Positions 44,126 through 55,792 are shown, numbered from the stretch's first letter. The stretch is 64,000 nucleotides of DNA from Pegoplata infirma (GCA_963921195.1 OY992538.1:240243462-240307461), one strand, 5' to 3'. A program made the numbers and translations. The notes: generated by a model from the letters alone, not told the origin.

Positions 44126-44923
44126 CACTCAAAATAATAACTCTGTTAAATTACAGAAAAACTCTGCTAATTTAACAGAGTACACCATACTTTTCCAGCT
44201 AACAACATTTCTTTGTAATTTTACTAAAAAACTCTGTAAAATGATTTTGACAAAAAAAAACTGTTAATTTACAGAGTTTATAGTAAAATATTAGCTAATT
44301 ATGAAAGCTTTTTGAAAGCTTTTTGACAGAGAAAACTCTGTAATTTTACTTTAAATCTCTGTAAAATGATTTGGACAAAAAAGCTGTTAATTTACAGAGT
44401 TTCTAGTAAAATATTGGTTAAATAAAACATCATTTAGCAAAGAAACTATGTAAATTTACATATATTTGTAAAATGCATCTGATGCAAATTTACAGAGTTT
44501 AGTTAAATGCATGTTATTTTGTAAAATTTTTATAAGATTTCTGAAAAGATTTTTTTGATAACTTTTTTTGCTACTTTTTCAACTTTTTCCCAAAAAAAAT
44601 AATATACAGATAAAATTTTGTTGTTTGGTAACAAAAACAAAAACTACTGAAAACAGAAAACTTTTTTGGTTATAAAAAAAATACAAGGTATTTGGCTTAA
44701 ATCTGTATTTTAGCAGAAAACTCTGTTAATTATCTGTAAAATTAGGATTACAAAGTAAAAAGTAATATAACAGAGGAAACTTTGTTTTTTTTTGTCACAA
44801 CAAAATACAAAGTATTTCCTTTAAATCTGTATTTTGACAGAAAACTCTGTCAAATATCTGTTGAATTGAGATTACAGTCACTTTACAGAGTATTTTACAG
44901 AGTTATTATTTTTCCTCAAAATG
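44126..44923. mobile_element. MITE, CACTCAAAATAATAACTCTG family, copy 1
   Basis: The left end is intact and preceded by TA. The right end ACAGAGTTATTATTTTTCCTC is decayed. The interior is built of repeated AACTCTGTAA/TTACAGAGTT words in both orientations. Very similar to 52684-53477. Confidence 0.8.
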
Positions 44924-44925
44924 TA

Positions 44926-45563
44926 TTTATATTTTTCCAGCTCTGATTTTTGGAGGTAGGTGGTATCCTAAAAAGCTTATGTTTAAAATCTAAATAGATG
45001 TGATCATTAAATTCAAAATTATGAAGATTTGATAAAATTTTAATTTTTTACATTTTTTTTTTTTAAATGCTCTGTGGTTTAGAAATGCTAAAATTTCAGC
45101 GTTGAAGGGGCACCCCAAGATGAAGTGCGATTTTCCTGAAATTTTAGCCACATCGTCACATTTTTGCATCTATTTTTACTAATCCCGCATAGCGCTAAAG
45201 TAACATTTACAACAAACCATTACACACTACCACGTATTTTATTTACTATAAATCTTAATTAAATAACTGTTTCAGTAACACATGTATTTTACATGTATGT
45301 TAGTTAGTACAAACATTCAAACACCAAGATGCATACTAACATGCATCCATGAATAATTAAAAAAAAAAAGAAAAAAAAAGTGAAAATGAAAATGTTACTG
45401 TCTGGTTACAGTTCTCTTATATTTCCTTTAATCAAAGACAATCATTGACACATTTTGTATTTAATTTGTAATCAACTTGTCTTGACCATAATTGCTACAA
45501 TATGACACTTTAATACACAGACAAGCATGCACTCAACACAAAGAACATAAAAACAGACTGACA
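44926..45563. other. Unassigned non-coding DNA
   Basis: Nothing recognised beyond AT-rich runs. Confidence 0.35.
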
Positions 45564-45569
45564 TGTATA

Positions 45570-45998
45570 TTAGACTGGCATTATTTTTGTACTGCGAAAA
45601 AATTTTACTTCCGATTTGTAACGTACGGGAAAATTTTTATTAGCATTCTAAATACAAATATCAAAAATGTTCGGAAATCAGTGAAACACTTTTCGAGATC
45701 TCGTCTTTTTAAATTTCTCAAACATTTTTCAAAAATTACGGATTTTTCCTACTTTTAAGAAATTAAAATTCCGTGGGCTTTTTTACTGAATTTTTTGTGG
45801 AAATTTTTTATAAATCAAAAATTTTGATCGAAGGGCATCACGGGATAGAAGTATTGGATTTGGCTTCAATTGAATTTATATTAAAGTTTTTCTTAACCGA
45901 TATAAAAAGTGCCAATAAAAAAATGGGTAGATGTTGTTGAGAACAAAGAATGGCCGAGACTCTGGGCAAAATCAAAAGTTTAAAAAATGCCACTCTAA
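45570..45998. mobile_element. Fold-back/MITE, TTAGASTGGCATT termini
   Basis: Left TTAGACTGGCATT and right (inward) TTAGAGTGGCATT, flanked by exact TGTATA at 45564-45569 and 45999-46004. The interior contains TTTGATCGAAGGGCATCACG, shared with the larger relative at 57447-58663. 429 bp. Confidence 0.85.
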
Positions 45999-46004
45999 TG
46001 TATA

Positions 46005-46667
46005 TTTTTGAATTGCACACATATGCACTAACACACAGCAACCAGTATGTAGTCAAAAATATCATGTTTGTATTTTTGTAAAGAAAATAAAACTAAAATT
46101 TTTAAGAGAGAGAGAGAGAAGCACTTTGACATTTAGTATCAATTTTTTTTTTTTGAATTTGTACTTGAAACCAGAGTCTGTAAGTTTGTGTATTGAACTA
46201 AAGTTTAAAATAATAGAAAGTACTTATTCCAAGACATGTGAAAACAGTAACAACAACATGTGAAAGTAACAGAGTTTAATAGCATATACACATACACACG
46301 CACAAATGTGTGACATTATTCATGTTAGACAGTGACATGTCTAGTTACTGACATTTTCAATTATGTGCTAAATGAAACAAAGTAAATAGCAATTAAAAAT
46401 TATACTTCAGAGTCAAATTAAAGTTTGTCTGTTTTATGGATGTACCACAGTTAACCTTTTAATGGAAAATACTGTTTTCTAAACATTCTGTATTTGAACT
46501 TGTATTAACTTTTATATAAGGCATTTTATACTAAACAGACTTCTAATATCTGTCATCAGCAGGGTAAACAAAAATATGCAATTGCATGTTTTTTCGTATG
46601 CGTTGTATTGATATTTGGTTAAAGTATTTACCCGTTTCAGATCAACTTAAGTAATCTGGCATCGATT
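46005..46667. other. Unassigned non-coding DNA
   Basis: A GAGAGAGAGAGAG run near 46107. No coding or repeat evidence. Confidence 0.35.
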
Positions 46668-46675
46668 TGTTAGAG

Positions 46676-47686
46676 CAGAGCTTCTCACTAACTTTTGCTT
46701 TGCGACCCCTTTTCAATATTTAAAATTTTTCGCGACCCCCCAACATAAAAAAAATAAATTATTGACGTAAACTTTGCCCTCAGTTTTTTCAAAATCCTGA
46801 AGTATTGGAAAAATTAGGAAACCAAATTCAGAAGCAGCATTGAAAGATTAATCGAAACCGTGTGGTTAGATCCCAGACGCATACCAAAAATTTCACATAA
46901 AAAGCGTATAAAAAATAAAAAAAACACAATTTTTGTAAACTTTGACCTCAATTTCCTAAAAATTTGGAAACCAGGTCCCGAACTACGGCATGTTATATCG
47001 AAACTTACTATCTTCATCAATTTTTTATTTCCGAAAATAAAATAAAAATACAAGTTTAGACTGATCAGAAATGAAGACGTGTTTACCAAGAAAGTATTTA
47101 AAGTCCAATTTGGAGTAATGATAGTTCTTTTTCCAAAATTATGTAAAAATGTTTGGTAATGATCGAAATTTTATTCGATCACAAATATAGATCCGTTATT
47201 TGGATCCAGATTCGGAATCAGCATTAAAAAGTAAATCGAAAAAAGTGATTAGATCCCAGACGCATCTCCAAAAATTTCACAAACAAAGCTCTTAAAAGTG
47301 CACAAGAATACGTTTTTGGGAACTTTGCCTTTAATTTTCTCAAAAACCTAACGTACTAGAAAAATTTGGAACCCAGATTCGGAATCAGCATCGAAAAGTT
47401 AATAGAAAACGAACTGTCAGATCCCTGATTCAACCAAAAACCTTTACAAATCAGTGTTGGGCATCCCGGAAAATTAACAACTGCACAGTGACTACGGAGG
47501 GACCTTAAGTGATGGATAAATTACATTTCTTTAATTAAAGTATTTGTATATTTTTATAACACAACAATAAAAAAAATTTATTTTAAATTTACCAAAATTT
47601 AGGGTTTTAACAAAATTTTTCGCGACCCCTCTGAAACTCTTCCGCGACCCCCTAGGGCGTCGCGACCCACCGTTTGAGAACCATTG
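46676..47686. mobile_element. hAT non-autonomous element with internal direct repeats
   Basis: Left end CAGAGCTTCTCACTAA and right end (inward) CAATGGTTCTCAAACG, with exact 8-bp duplications TGTTAGAG at 46668-46675 and 47687-47694. GCGACCCC motifs flank both ends. The interior contains about three diverged units marked by GATCCCAGACGCAT, CCAAAAATTTCACA and GATTCGGAATCAGCAT. The CAGTGGTTCTCAAAC-GTCGCGACCCC end style is well known in hAT elements. No transposase remains. Confidence 0.85.
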
Positions 47687-47694
47687 TGTTAGAG

Positions 47695-47942
47695 CATACT
47701 TTTGCGTATTTTGATCAAAAAAGCATATTATTGAATATTTTAGTCTTAAGAGCATATTTTAGCCTAAAAGCACATTTTAGGGCATATTTTGGCGTTTTGT
47801 GAGCATCTTTTACCAAAAACTGCATATTTTGATAAAAAAGCATAAAATATTTTATGTATTGTCGAAAACAGAAAAAAATTTTCGCTAAAAAAATGTGAGA
47901 AACTTTTTTAGTGAGTAAAAAAAATATTTTTTATATAATTTT
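47695..47942. repeat. GCATATTTTAG-type degenerate motif, left part
   Basis: Many AGCATATTTT-like words, same family as 17090-17519. Interrupted by a HINE; similar words resume near 49160-49205. Confidence 0.5.
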
Positions 47943-49008
47943 TATACCCTCCACTCTAGTGATAGAGGGTATATATAAGTTTGTCATTCCGTTTGTAACA
48001 CCTCGAAATATTGGTCTAGGACCCCATAAAGTATATATATTTATGATCCTCGATCGATTTTAAGTCGATCTAGCGATGTCCGTCCGTCCGTCCGTCCGTC
48101 CGTCCGTCCGTCCGTCCGTCCGTCCGTCCGTCCGTCTGTCTGTCTGTCTGTCCGTCCGTAGAAAACACGCTAACTTTTGAAAAACTTTACAGAGGCTACT
48201 GAAGTTTGGCATATATGTTTGTCATTTACCAGGTCAGGTTGGTATTGCAATCCAGCCAAATCGGTCCAGTGGTTCAAAAGTTATGAGCAAAAGAGTAAAT
48301 TTCGGCAAGGGTGTTTCGCGAATATACGAGATAAAAAACACGATAACTTTCGAAAGACAATAATGAGACTACTGAAGCTTGGCATGTATCTTTGCCGTTC
48401 CCCGGGTCTATTTGGTATTAAATTTCAGCTCAATCGGTCCAGTGGTTCAAAAGTTATAAGCAAAACCCTGAATTTCAGAATAGTTTCATCTAAAATGCCA
48501 CTTGTTTTAACAAGTTTTAAAAGCATTGGTGGTAACTAAACAACGCTTTTCAAACTTGTTTAATTTTAAAGCAATGCTTTTTAAACTTGTTTAGTTTTAA
48601 AAGCATTGGTAACTTAAAAATTACACTCGAAAAAAATTTTACGCTCAAAAAAAATTTTACGCTCAAAAAAAATTTTACACTCAAAAAAAAAATTACACAA
48701 AAAAAATTTTGTTTTTTTTTTTACAAAAATTACAATATTTTGTGTACATACGTACGTGCATTCACTCAGAAATATTTTTACAGTAAAAAAACATTACACT
48801 CGAAAAAAATTTTACACTCAAAAAAAAAAATTTGTAATTTTTTTTTTTTTTTTTTAAATGACAAAAAAAGAGTTTTTTACTCAAAATAAAATATTTCTAA
48901 TCAAAATTGTTAATTTTTTCACGTTAAAAAATGTACTACCCCTTAAAAAAATGCATTGTGGAGGGTATTCATAGATTCGGCAAAGTCGAATTTAACTTTT
49001 CTACTTGT
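47943..49008 (+). mobile_element. HINE sub-family B, full length
   Basis: TATACCCTCCACTCTAGTGATAGAGGGTATA, GGTCTAGGACCCCATAAAG, core GATCTAGCGATGTCC, a long (GTCC)n tract, two diverged AAGTTATGAGCAAAA blocks, repeats of (ACACTCAAAAAAAATTTT)n, GTGGAGGGTATTCATAG, hairpin ATTCGGCAAAGTCGAAT and CTACTTGT. Best-preserved sub-family B copy in the window. Confidence 0.9.
48078..48158 (+). repeat. (GTCC)n/(GTCT)n microsatellite inside HINE
   Basis: At least fourteen GTCC units, then GTCT units and a few further GTCC units. The longest such tract in the window. Confidence 0.95.
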
Positions 49009-49205
49009 TTTTTTTAAGGTTTTTAACTAAATTTTAGTTTAGAAATTGTTTGAAAAGGTCTAATTTGTGAAATAGTTCCAAAATATTAGTTTTTGTTATA
49101 AATTTCTTAAATAAAACTTTAAAAATTTTATTTTCATCGTTATTATGTAGAATTTTAAAGAAGAATTGAACTTTTAAGAGCATATTTTCCATTTAATGCT
49201 GCATA
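49009..49205. repeat. GCATATTTTAG-type motif, right part, and unassigned DNA
   Basis: The AAGAGCATATTTTCC word near 49157 belongs to the array left of the HINE. The remainder is unassigned. Confidence 0.4.
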
Positions 49206-49640
49206 TTAAACAATCAAGAGTGATAAATTCGGCTGCACCGAATTTTTTTCACCCTTCAATATGTAAAATAATTAAAAAAAAGCCTGTCAATTTTGTACTC
49301 TTGTCCAAAAATCATGATAATGTTTTGCTGAAGATTTGGTTGTACTTGCCAAAGCAAGGTTTTTTTTTTAGAAATGTCAGTTGACATTCCATGCAAAACG
49401 AGTTTAAATATCGGTCGAGGACCCCATTAAGTTTATATATTATTGATCCATTTCTAAGACACTATAGCTATATACATCCGTCCATCTGTCTGAGGAAAGC
49501 AAGATGCAGTCAAAATCAAAAGAGCTGCAAATTTTGTAAATACTTAAGTGTATTTCTTAAGTGCAAAATAGTATTTTTACATTTTGGATATTATAAAAGA
49601 TTCGACACCGAAGAATTTAATACTCTTACTTGTTTTTTGT
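49206..49640 (+). mobile_element. HINE sub-family F cluster
   Basis: An inverted 3' end (AATCAAGAGTGATAAATTCGG... hairpin) at 49209-49250. Then a plus-strand F body (GTCGAGGACCCCATTAAGTT, TTGATCCATTTCTAAGACAC, ATCCGTCCATCTGTCTGAGG) to a 3' end ATTCGACACCGAAGAAT...ACTTGT near 49633. Confidence 0.6.
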
Positions 49641-49827
49641 ACATTTGTTAAACAAGTGGAACATTTTTATGTCAAAAGTTTTGACATTGTGATGTCTTGA
49701 TGAAATTTCTTTTTTTTTTTAAATTCCAGAAAAAATGTTTGATAAAAAAGAAAAAATTTATGAAAAAAAAAACAAATTTTCGATAAAAAAAAAATTTATG
49801 AAAAAATTTTTGCTGAAAAATAATTAT

Positions 49828-50116
49828 AGCCCTGTTTTCGCATATCCGTATATATGTTAACATTGACCGATTAACCGAAAACGCATCCACGTTTAACAAA
49901 ATTTACTTGGCATCACTTCTATGAAAAAGGTTTGTGTATTTGCTATTAACAAAGAAAAAGGTTTGTGTCTTTGACATTTCAATAAAAATGTGAACTTGGC
50001 ATCACTTTTTATCGACGCTTCATTTTAGCGCCGATAATTATACAAGTTAAAAATAAGCGTGGATAATTTAAAATTTGCATGGGTAAGCGTATATACGGTT
50101 ATGCGAAAACAGGGCT
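49828..50116. mobile_element. MITE, AGCCCTGTTTTCGCATA termini, tandem copy 1
   Basis: Terminal inverted repeats AGCCCTGTTTTCGCATA at both ends. The interior has GTTAACATTGACCGATTAAC and ACTTGGCATCACTT repeats. Only one base separates it from copy 2, and the two differ at about two positions in 287 bp. Confidence 0.9.
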
Positions 50117-50117
50117 A

Positions 50118-50406
50118 AGCCCTGTTTTCGCATATCCGTATATATGTTAACATTGACCGATTAACCGAAAACGCATCCACGTTTAACAAAATTTACTTGG
50201 CATCACTTCTGTGAAAAAGGTTTGTGTATTTGCTATTAACAAAGAAAAAGGTTTGTGTCTTTGACATTTCAATAAAAATGTGAACTTGGCATCACTTTTT
50301 ATCGACGCTTCATTTTAGCGCCGATAATTATACAAGTTAAAAATAAGCGTGGATAATTTAAAATTTGTATGGGTAAGCGTATATACGGTTATGCGAAAAC
50401 AGGGCT
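50118..50406. mobile_element. MITE, AGCCCTGTTTTCGCATA termini, tandem copy 2
   Basis: Nearly identical head-to-tail copy of 49828-50116. The spacer and flanks read TAA (middle) and TTA (right), compatible with TWA-type targets of PIF/Harbinger elements, although the left flank is ATA. Confidence 0.9.
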
Positions 50407-50630
50407 TATGTTACGTTTTATTAATCAGCTGGTGAAAAACGGGTTTATTCAGGTGAATTATTATCCAAGTTACTATTTACTCTATGATCAAAGTTATAAA
50501 CTTTTTTGGTTTTAAGAAAATGAAATCAGTAATTCTTATTTCGGTAGCTTATATAATCAAAAGTCCTGCATCCTTTTTAAAACTCGACACCAGCCTAAGA
50601 ACATTATCATGTTAAAAAAATTGAGGTGTG
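50407..50630 (+). repeat. Diverged third copy of the 14-15 kb duplication tail
   Basis: CAGCTGGTGAAAAACGGGTT, GAATTATTATCCAAGTTAC, GGTTTTAAGAAAATGA and CACCAGCCTAA match 14575-14800 with small deletions, so that tail is a dispersed repeat. Confidence 0.8.
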
Positions 50631-50873
50631 CGTTTTGTGGGGGAGTCCGGGCGGACTCCCCTCTCGGTATATGTTTATAATTTAATTTTATTCTGGTTTT
50701 GCACCAAAGTATTATCATTTTGTCATTATATTTGGAGTAGGTTTATTTTAGCTCGAGGTCATTATTTCCTTTACTTATTAAATCAATGATATTCTCAAAG
50801 AATAATTTTCAATAAAATAATTTTTCTGTTTTAAATTTATTTATATGTTGGTGTGAAATGCTTTATATGTATA

Positions 50874-51580
50874 TGAGGCATTTCACATCAAATGTCCCCA
50901 CGAAAGAAACATATGTACCGTAAACTTCTGAATAGGTTGTATAAAAAAATCAGAAAAAATCATAACAAATTTAGTAATTTGCTTGTATTTTCTTGTTTCA
51001 ACAGAGTGTATGAGTAATTTTTATGCAATTAATAATACAATAATACGTTAAAACAAGAAAATACTAGAAAATTACAAAATTGTTATGAAATTTAAAATTC
51101 AAATGCGATTTTCTCGAAAAAAACGAAAAACGAGTTTCCGTTTTTTTTTGTGTGGATGAAAAACATCTAAACTTAAAAAAAAAAAAAATTTTAAAAAGTG
51201 GCCGTATTTTTGATAAATTGACTATTTTAAAAATTTTTGATAAATTGACTTTTTTAAAAATTGGAAAATTTCAGAACGGGTTCTGAAAATTTTCCAAAAA
51301 ATAAATTAATCGTTAGCCCATACAAAACTATATAAGAATGTAATTTTTTGAGATTGTGGTGCATTGTGTTTTAATGTAATAAATATTTAATCAATGCAAC
51401 TCGCCACAAATTTTACCATATTTCTAATATTTGACCACGCCTCCTAAGCCCAGTTTTTGAAATTTTAAAAACCTAAAACGCAATTTTCTTAGTTCCATAT
51501 AGGGCTATCCAAACAACCTATTCAGAAATTTACGGGATTCATGATTTTCTGTAGCGGGACATTTGGTGTGGAATGCCTCA
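50874..51580. mobile_element. Fold-back element, TGAGGCATT termini
   Basis: Left TGAGGCATTTCACATCAAAT and right ATTTGGTGTGGAATGCCTCA, each followed outside by TA. CTGAATAGGTTGT pairs with ACAACCTATTCAG inside. A further internal hairpin (TTGCTTGTATTTTCTTGTTT / complement) lies at about 50965-51095. 707 bp. Confidence 0.8.
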
Positions 51581-51582
51581 TA

Positions 51583-52548
51583 TGCTCCTATATATAAGTA
51601 CGTCTATTTCGTATTGTGTTTTTGTGTGATTTCCAAGTTTACACAAGTTTAATTAAGTTACCTTTGGCAAATTTTATAGCAAATGTAACATCAATTATAA
51701 GTCTGGTTAAATTTGTGTATAAAAGTGTGGATATGGTTGGTAGTTGTTGGTAAGTTGGTCGATTGTTTGGTCAGTTGATAGTTGACAGTGAATTTGTGTT
51801 GTGTACCTCTATATCCCTATGTTGTGACATAAAATACATGCAACCAAATGTGGACTTTTGTTTAATTTGTTTTTGTTCGTATAAATTTGGGTTATAGATT
51901 TCGGATTCTTTTTTTTTCACGTGTAACAACGTTTTATATATCAAATAATAGCTAAGAGCTATAATTGCAATACTATACATTACAAAAAAAAAAAATACAA
52001 AAAAATACAGAAAAACAATTTAAGTATAATAAATAATTTAAGGTAATTAATCAAATTACTGTATATTTATTTTTGCTTTGACTTAATGAAGTTATTTGAA
52101 CAAAACCATTAAAAATTTTAAAATTAACAAGGAAAAAACTTAATTCCTTAATCTTTAAAAATGTTGTGATTTTTTTGGGTATAAAGAGTTTTTATGACTA
52201 TAATAGATTTCACTTTACCTGGGGTTAATTTGTAAAGGTTTTCAATTTGTATATATTTAAAGCTTTTATCTGCTAAACCCTCTTAAGTTTTGCTTTCATG
52301 TAAAACAAAATATATTTATGTAAAGTTAATTTTTTTGTAAAACATTAACAACCTTTTTTTCTAACATTTCATTACCTATTTGTATGCAAAACATGTAACT
52401 TTTGTTATATAAAAAAATATACGTTTGTTAATTTTTTACCACAAAATACAAAACTTAAAGACAGTTTGGGATCAGGTCATAAGAAAGATTTTCTGTGAAA
52501 TATTCACTACAAATTAAACATGTCTGATGGATATCATATCTTTTGGCA
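51583..52548. other. Unassigned non-coding DNA
   Basis: AT-rich, GTTGGTAGTTGTTGGTAAGT words near 51738. No element recognised; the minus frame at 51771-51980 has no motif. Confidence 0.4.
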
Positions 52549-52677
52549 TCATTTTCAATTAAATGTTGTTGTATTAACAAACATTTTAATTGTATTGACA
52601 AATTGTATTGTTAAAAAAATAAAAATTCAATATTTCTCTTTTGTTAATTCAACAACGTTTTAATTGAAAATAAGCTA
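52549..52677. mobile_element. Palindromic MITE, TTTCAATTAAA termini, copy 1
   Basis: TTTTCAATTAAATGTTGTTG pairs with CAACAACGTTTTAATTGAAA. A second, diverged copy is at 53592-53708, with the CACTC MITE between them. Confidence 0.65.
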
Positions 52678-52683
52678 ACAATA

Positions 52684-53477
52684 CACTCAAAATAATAACT
52701 CTGTTAAATTGCAGAAAAACTCTGCTAATTTAAAAGAGTACACCATACTTTTCCAGCTAACAACATTTCTTGGTAATTTTACTAAAAAACTCTGTAAAAT
52801 GATTTTGACAGAAAAAAACTGTTAATTTACAGAGTTTATAGTAAAATATTTGTTAAATATGAAAGCTTTTTTACAGAGAAAACTCTGTAATTTGTAATTT
52901 TACTCTGTAAAATGATTTGGACAAAAAAACTGTTAATTTACAGAGTTTTAAGTAAAATATTGGTTAAATAAACCACCATTTAGCAAAGAAAACTATGTAA
53001 ATTTACATATATTTGTAAAATACACTTGATGCAAAAAAAAAAATTACAGAAAAAACTCTGTAAATTTACAGAGTTTAGTTAAATGCATGTTATTTATTAA
53101 AATTTTTATAAGATTTCTGAAAAGATTTTTTGATAACTTTTTTCGCTACTTTTTCAAATATTTCTCAAAAAAAAATATACAGATAAAATTTTGATGTTTG
53201 GTAACAAAAACTACTCAAAACAGAAAACTTTGTTATAAAAAAATTACGAAGTATTTTGCTTAAATCTGTATTTTAACAGAAAACTCTTTTAATTATCTAT
53301 AAAATTAAGATTACAAAGTAAAATGTAATATAACAGAGGAAACTTTGTTTTTTTGTCACAACAAAATACAAAGTATTTTCTTTAAATCTGTATTTTGACA
53401 GAAAACTCTGTCAAATATCTGTTGAATTGAGATTACAGTAATTTTATAGCGAATTTTACAGAGTTATTATTTGAGTG
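52684..53477. mobile_element. MITE, CACTCAAAATAATAACTCTG family, copy 2
   Basis: Both ends intact: CACTCAAAATAATAACTCTG and CAGAGTTATTATTTGAGTG, flanked by TA on each side. The interior repeats AACTCTGT/ACAGAGTT in both orientations. 794 bp and very similar to 44126-44923. Confidence 0.9.
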
Positions 53478-53591
53478 TACAATATTTATTGTCTGTGAAG
53501 ACATCTCACATTAACAGATAAACGCATTTAGCTAGATCGTTTTCAAAATCGTTCGAGAATCATAAAGTTACCAACGCAAATATTACATTAT

Positions 53592-53708
53592 GATCAATTT
53601 CAATTATTGTATTACAAACAAATTATTTGTATTGTCAAATTGTGTTGTTGAATGAAGTAAAAAATTTACATTGTTTGTTAATACAACAACGATTTAATTG
53701 AAAATGAG
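53592..53708. mobile_element. Palindromic MITE, TTTCAATTAAA termini, copy 2
   Basis: TTTCAATTATTGTATTACAA pairs with TTAATACAACAACGATTTAA...TTGAAA. Related to 52549-52677. Confidence 0.6.
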
Positions 53709-54012
53709 ATTACAATAAAATTTCCTTTCTGTATAAATAAAAATTGTCTTCAAAATTTTTTGTTTCTTTCCAATGTGTGTGCCACAACAAACTGTATGCC
53801 GCCACTCATTTAAATTAAAACATCGTAAATTTTTTTTGATAATTTTTTTCTTTGCTGCTTAACAAAGGTTACATTATATTTTTTGTTTCCTATTCCTTGT
53901 ACTTAATATTTAAATTGTAAATAACCCAAAATAATAGAATTCTTTCTTACGGTTATGTCGTTTGCTTATGTATGCGAAATTCAAAGAGGTTGAGTATGAA
54001 ATTTATACATCC
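53709..54012. other. Unassigned non-coding DNA
   Basis: No coding or repeat evidence. Confidence 0.3.
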
Positions 54013-54352
54013 AAATGTTATTATACCCTACAACAGGAAGTGGTACAGGCTTTAATAAGTTTGCAACATGTTTTATATCGATGGTGTATAATTTTTTTTT
54101 AGAATGGATTAATTTTAAATCGGTACTTTTTCTGTAATTTTTTTTGAGCTATTTCTAATTTTTCCTTAATTTTCCGAATTTATTAAATTTGTTCTTGGGG
54201 CGTGGATATTAGATAATAGTTTAAATAATGATAAATTGTATTACTTTAGTGCAAAATGCATATTAAATGAATTTCCAAACGCCAAACCCTCCTATGTTGG
54301 AGTTTAGAGGGTATAAAAGATTCGGCACAAACAAATTTAACACTCTCGTTTT
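54013..54352 (+). mobile_element. HINE fragment, degenerate
   Basis: TATACCCTACAACAGGAAGTGG at the left and GAGGGTATAAAAGATTCGGCAC...AACACTCTCG at the right mark the two ends. The core and (GTCY)n are missing. Confidence 0.55.
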
Positions 54353-55014
54353 CTAATTCAACTTAATCGAACCGATTTCTTTTAAATAGTTTTTATATAA
54401 TGTATTGTTTGATATCGAATCAAATGGTCGAAAAGTTATATTAACCGTCTTTTTTCGGTTCTGAGACCACTTTTTTCAATTTAGAATGTATACATTAGGG
54501 CGGGTCGATTTGTATGGATCGAAAAAATCTGAAAAATCGTATAGCAAAAACAAAATCTACAAGAAATTCTAAAAAAGTTTTCCAAAGAAACCATTGGTCT
54601 AAAATCAAACCCTATACCGCGCCTAACGACATGGAAATCCGTCCGTCCGTCTGTCTTTCCGTCTGTGTGAAACACGCTAACTTTGAAATGTTAGCGGAAG
54701 AATGAAATATATATACGGCAAGCTGCTGAAGCGTAGCGAATATATTTGTTATACTTTCGGTACAAAAATTAAAAAAAAAATTTTACTCAAAATAAAACAA
54801 ATACTGATGTAAAAAAAAATATTCAGTTATCAAAAATTTTTATCTAACACATCTTTTTTCCTCTCCGATATGCAACTCTCCAATTTCATCCCACAAAAGT
54901 ACCTATATGTTTTTTTTTTTGACTAAATATCATTATGATCCTCAATTACATACTTTTATTTACTAAGAAAAATCCGCTGCACCAGCTTCCCTTTGTAATT
55001 AACATACAAAAGCT

Positions 55015-55085
55015 TTGGAGGGAATCGAACCCACAACCCCTGCGCTTCCTTTCAAAGTTTCTCGCTACATGTTAATATACTGCAG
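55015..55085 (-). other. tRNA-like segment, possible SINE relic
   Basis: Exact B box GGTTCGATTCC on the minus strand (plus 55021-55031), with GTGGG/CCCTCC partial T-arm, and a weak A-box-like TAGCGAGAAACT. No cloverleaf and no clear target duplication. The same B box occurs in the SINE at 1740-1888 but the rest differs. Confidence 0.4.
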
Positions 55086-55415
55086 CCCAATATAAAATAT
55101 ATAATGGAGTAAAATTATCATGGATAAACGATAAAAGAAGCGATTTATTGTTAAAATTTCTTATTTTTCGTCTGTGGCGTTTTCATTACAAATCAATCTA
55201 ATTATTTATTTCTCCATTTCAGGGATTATGTCTAATATACTTGCCGGTCATAATCCCAATAATTATATCGAATTATATCCAGCGTCAATTAGTAAAACAA
55301 TGCCGCTGGATATGTTCTAGCAGCATATCGGTATATAAAACTATGTTTTCTTTACATCTGAGGGTATGTTTAGCAACTTTGTAGAAAATATTATGGCAAA
55401 TATTTTTGTGGAACA

Positions 55416-55500
55416 TATTAACCCTCTAACTCCCTCTCATAACGGTATTTTTTGGCTCTATGCTAACAAATCGCAAAAAACACCACGAAAGAGGGGGAGG
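55416..55500 (+). repeat. Dispersed repeat block shared with 17200-17300
   Basis: CATAACGGTATTTTTTGG and flanking CCCTCTAACT and AAAACACC words match the minus strand of 17200-17300. Both read as LTxxHNGIFWxY in one frame, which could be coincidental conservation of a DNA repeat. Confidence 0.5.
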
Positions 55501-55792
55501 GTGGAGATGAAATGTTCTACAAAAATGTTGCCAATAAAATTTTACTATATACCTCAGAGCACACCAAAGCCCAAAAATTAACACAAACACCAAAATAGAG
55601 TCAAGTTCTATGTTTTGCTTATGCAAAAAGGACGGACGGACAAATCTTCATGTCGTTAGGCGCGGTATAGGGTTTGATTTTAGAAACATGGTTTCTTTGG
55701 GAAATGTTCTTGGAATTTCTTGTAGATTATGTTTTTGCTATACGATTTTTGACTAAAAAAATCGACCCGCCCGGGCGCGCCCTAAGTATACA

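Larger units (their letters stand above)
54495..55785. mobile_element. Fold-back element, TTAGGGCGGGTCGATTT termini
   Basis: Left TTAGGGCGGGTCGATTT; right end, inward, TTAGGGCGCGCCCGGGCGGG then TCGATTTTTTTAG. Flanked by exact GTATACA at 54488-54494 and 55786-55792. Arms are about 165 bp and include AACCCTATACCGCGCCTAAC and its complement. The interior is a patchwork: a HINE-like (GTCC)n scrap (54645-54770), a tRNA-like segment (55015-55085), and a block shared with 17200-17300. Confidence 0.85.

Noticed and set aside
48587..48889. 100-residue frame with repeated TLKKNF units.
   Set aside because: Translation of the (ACACTCAAAAAAAATTTT)n part of a HINE.
49828..50406. CRISPR-like regular repeats.
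   Set aside because: Only two long units with inverted ends and no spacers; eukaryotic MITEs.
55223..55363. Exon-like frame after CTCCATTTCAG (GLCLIYLPVIIPIIISNYIQ...) with a GTATGT donor at 55364.
   Set aside because: It lies wholly inside the TIR element 54495-55785, and the hydrophobic peptide matches no family I can name. Chance is more likely.
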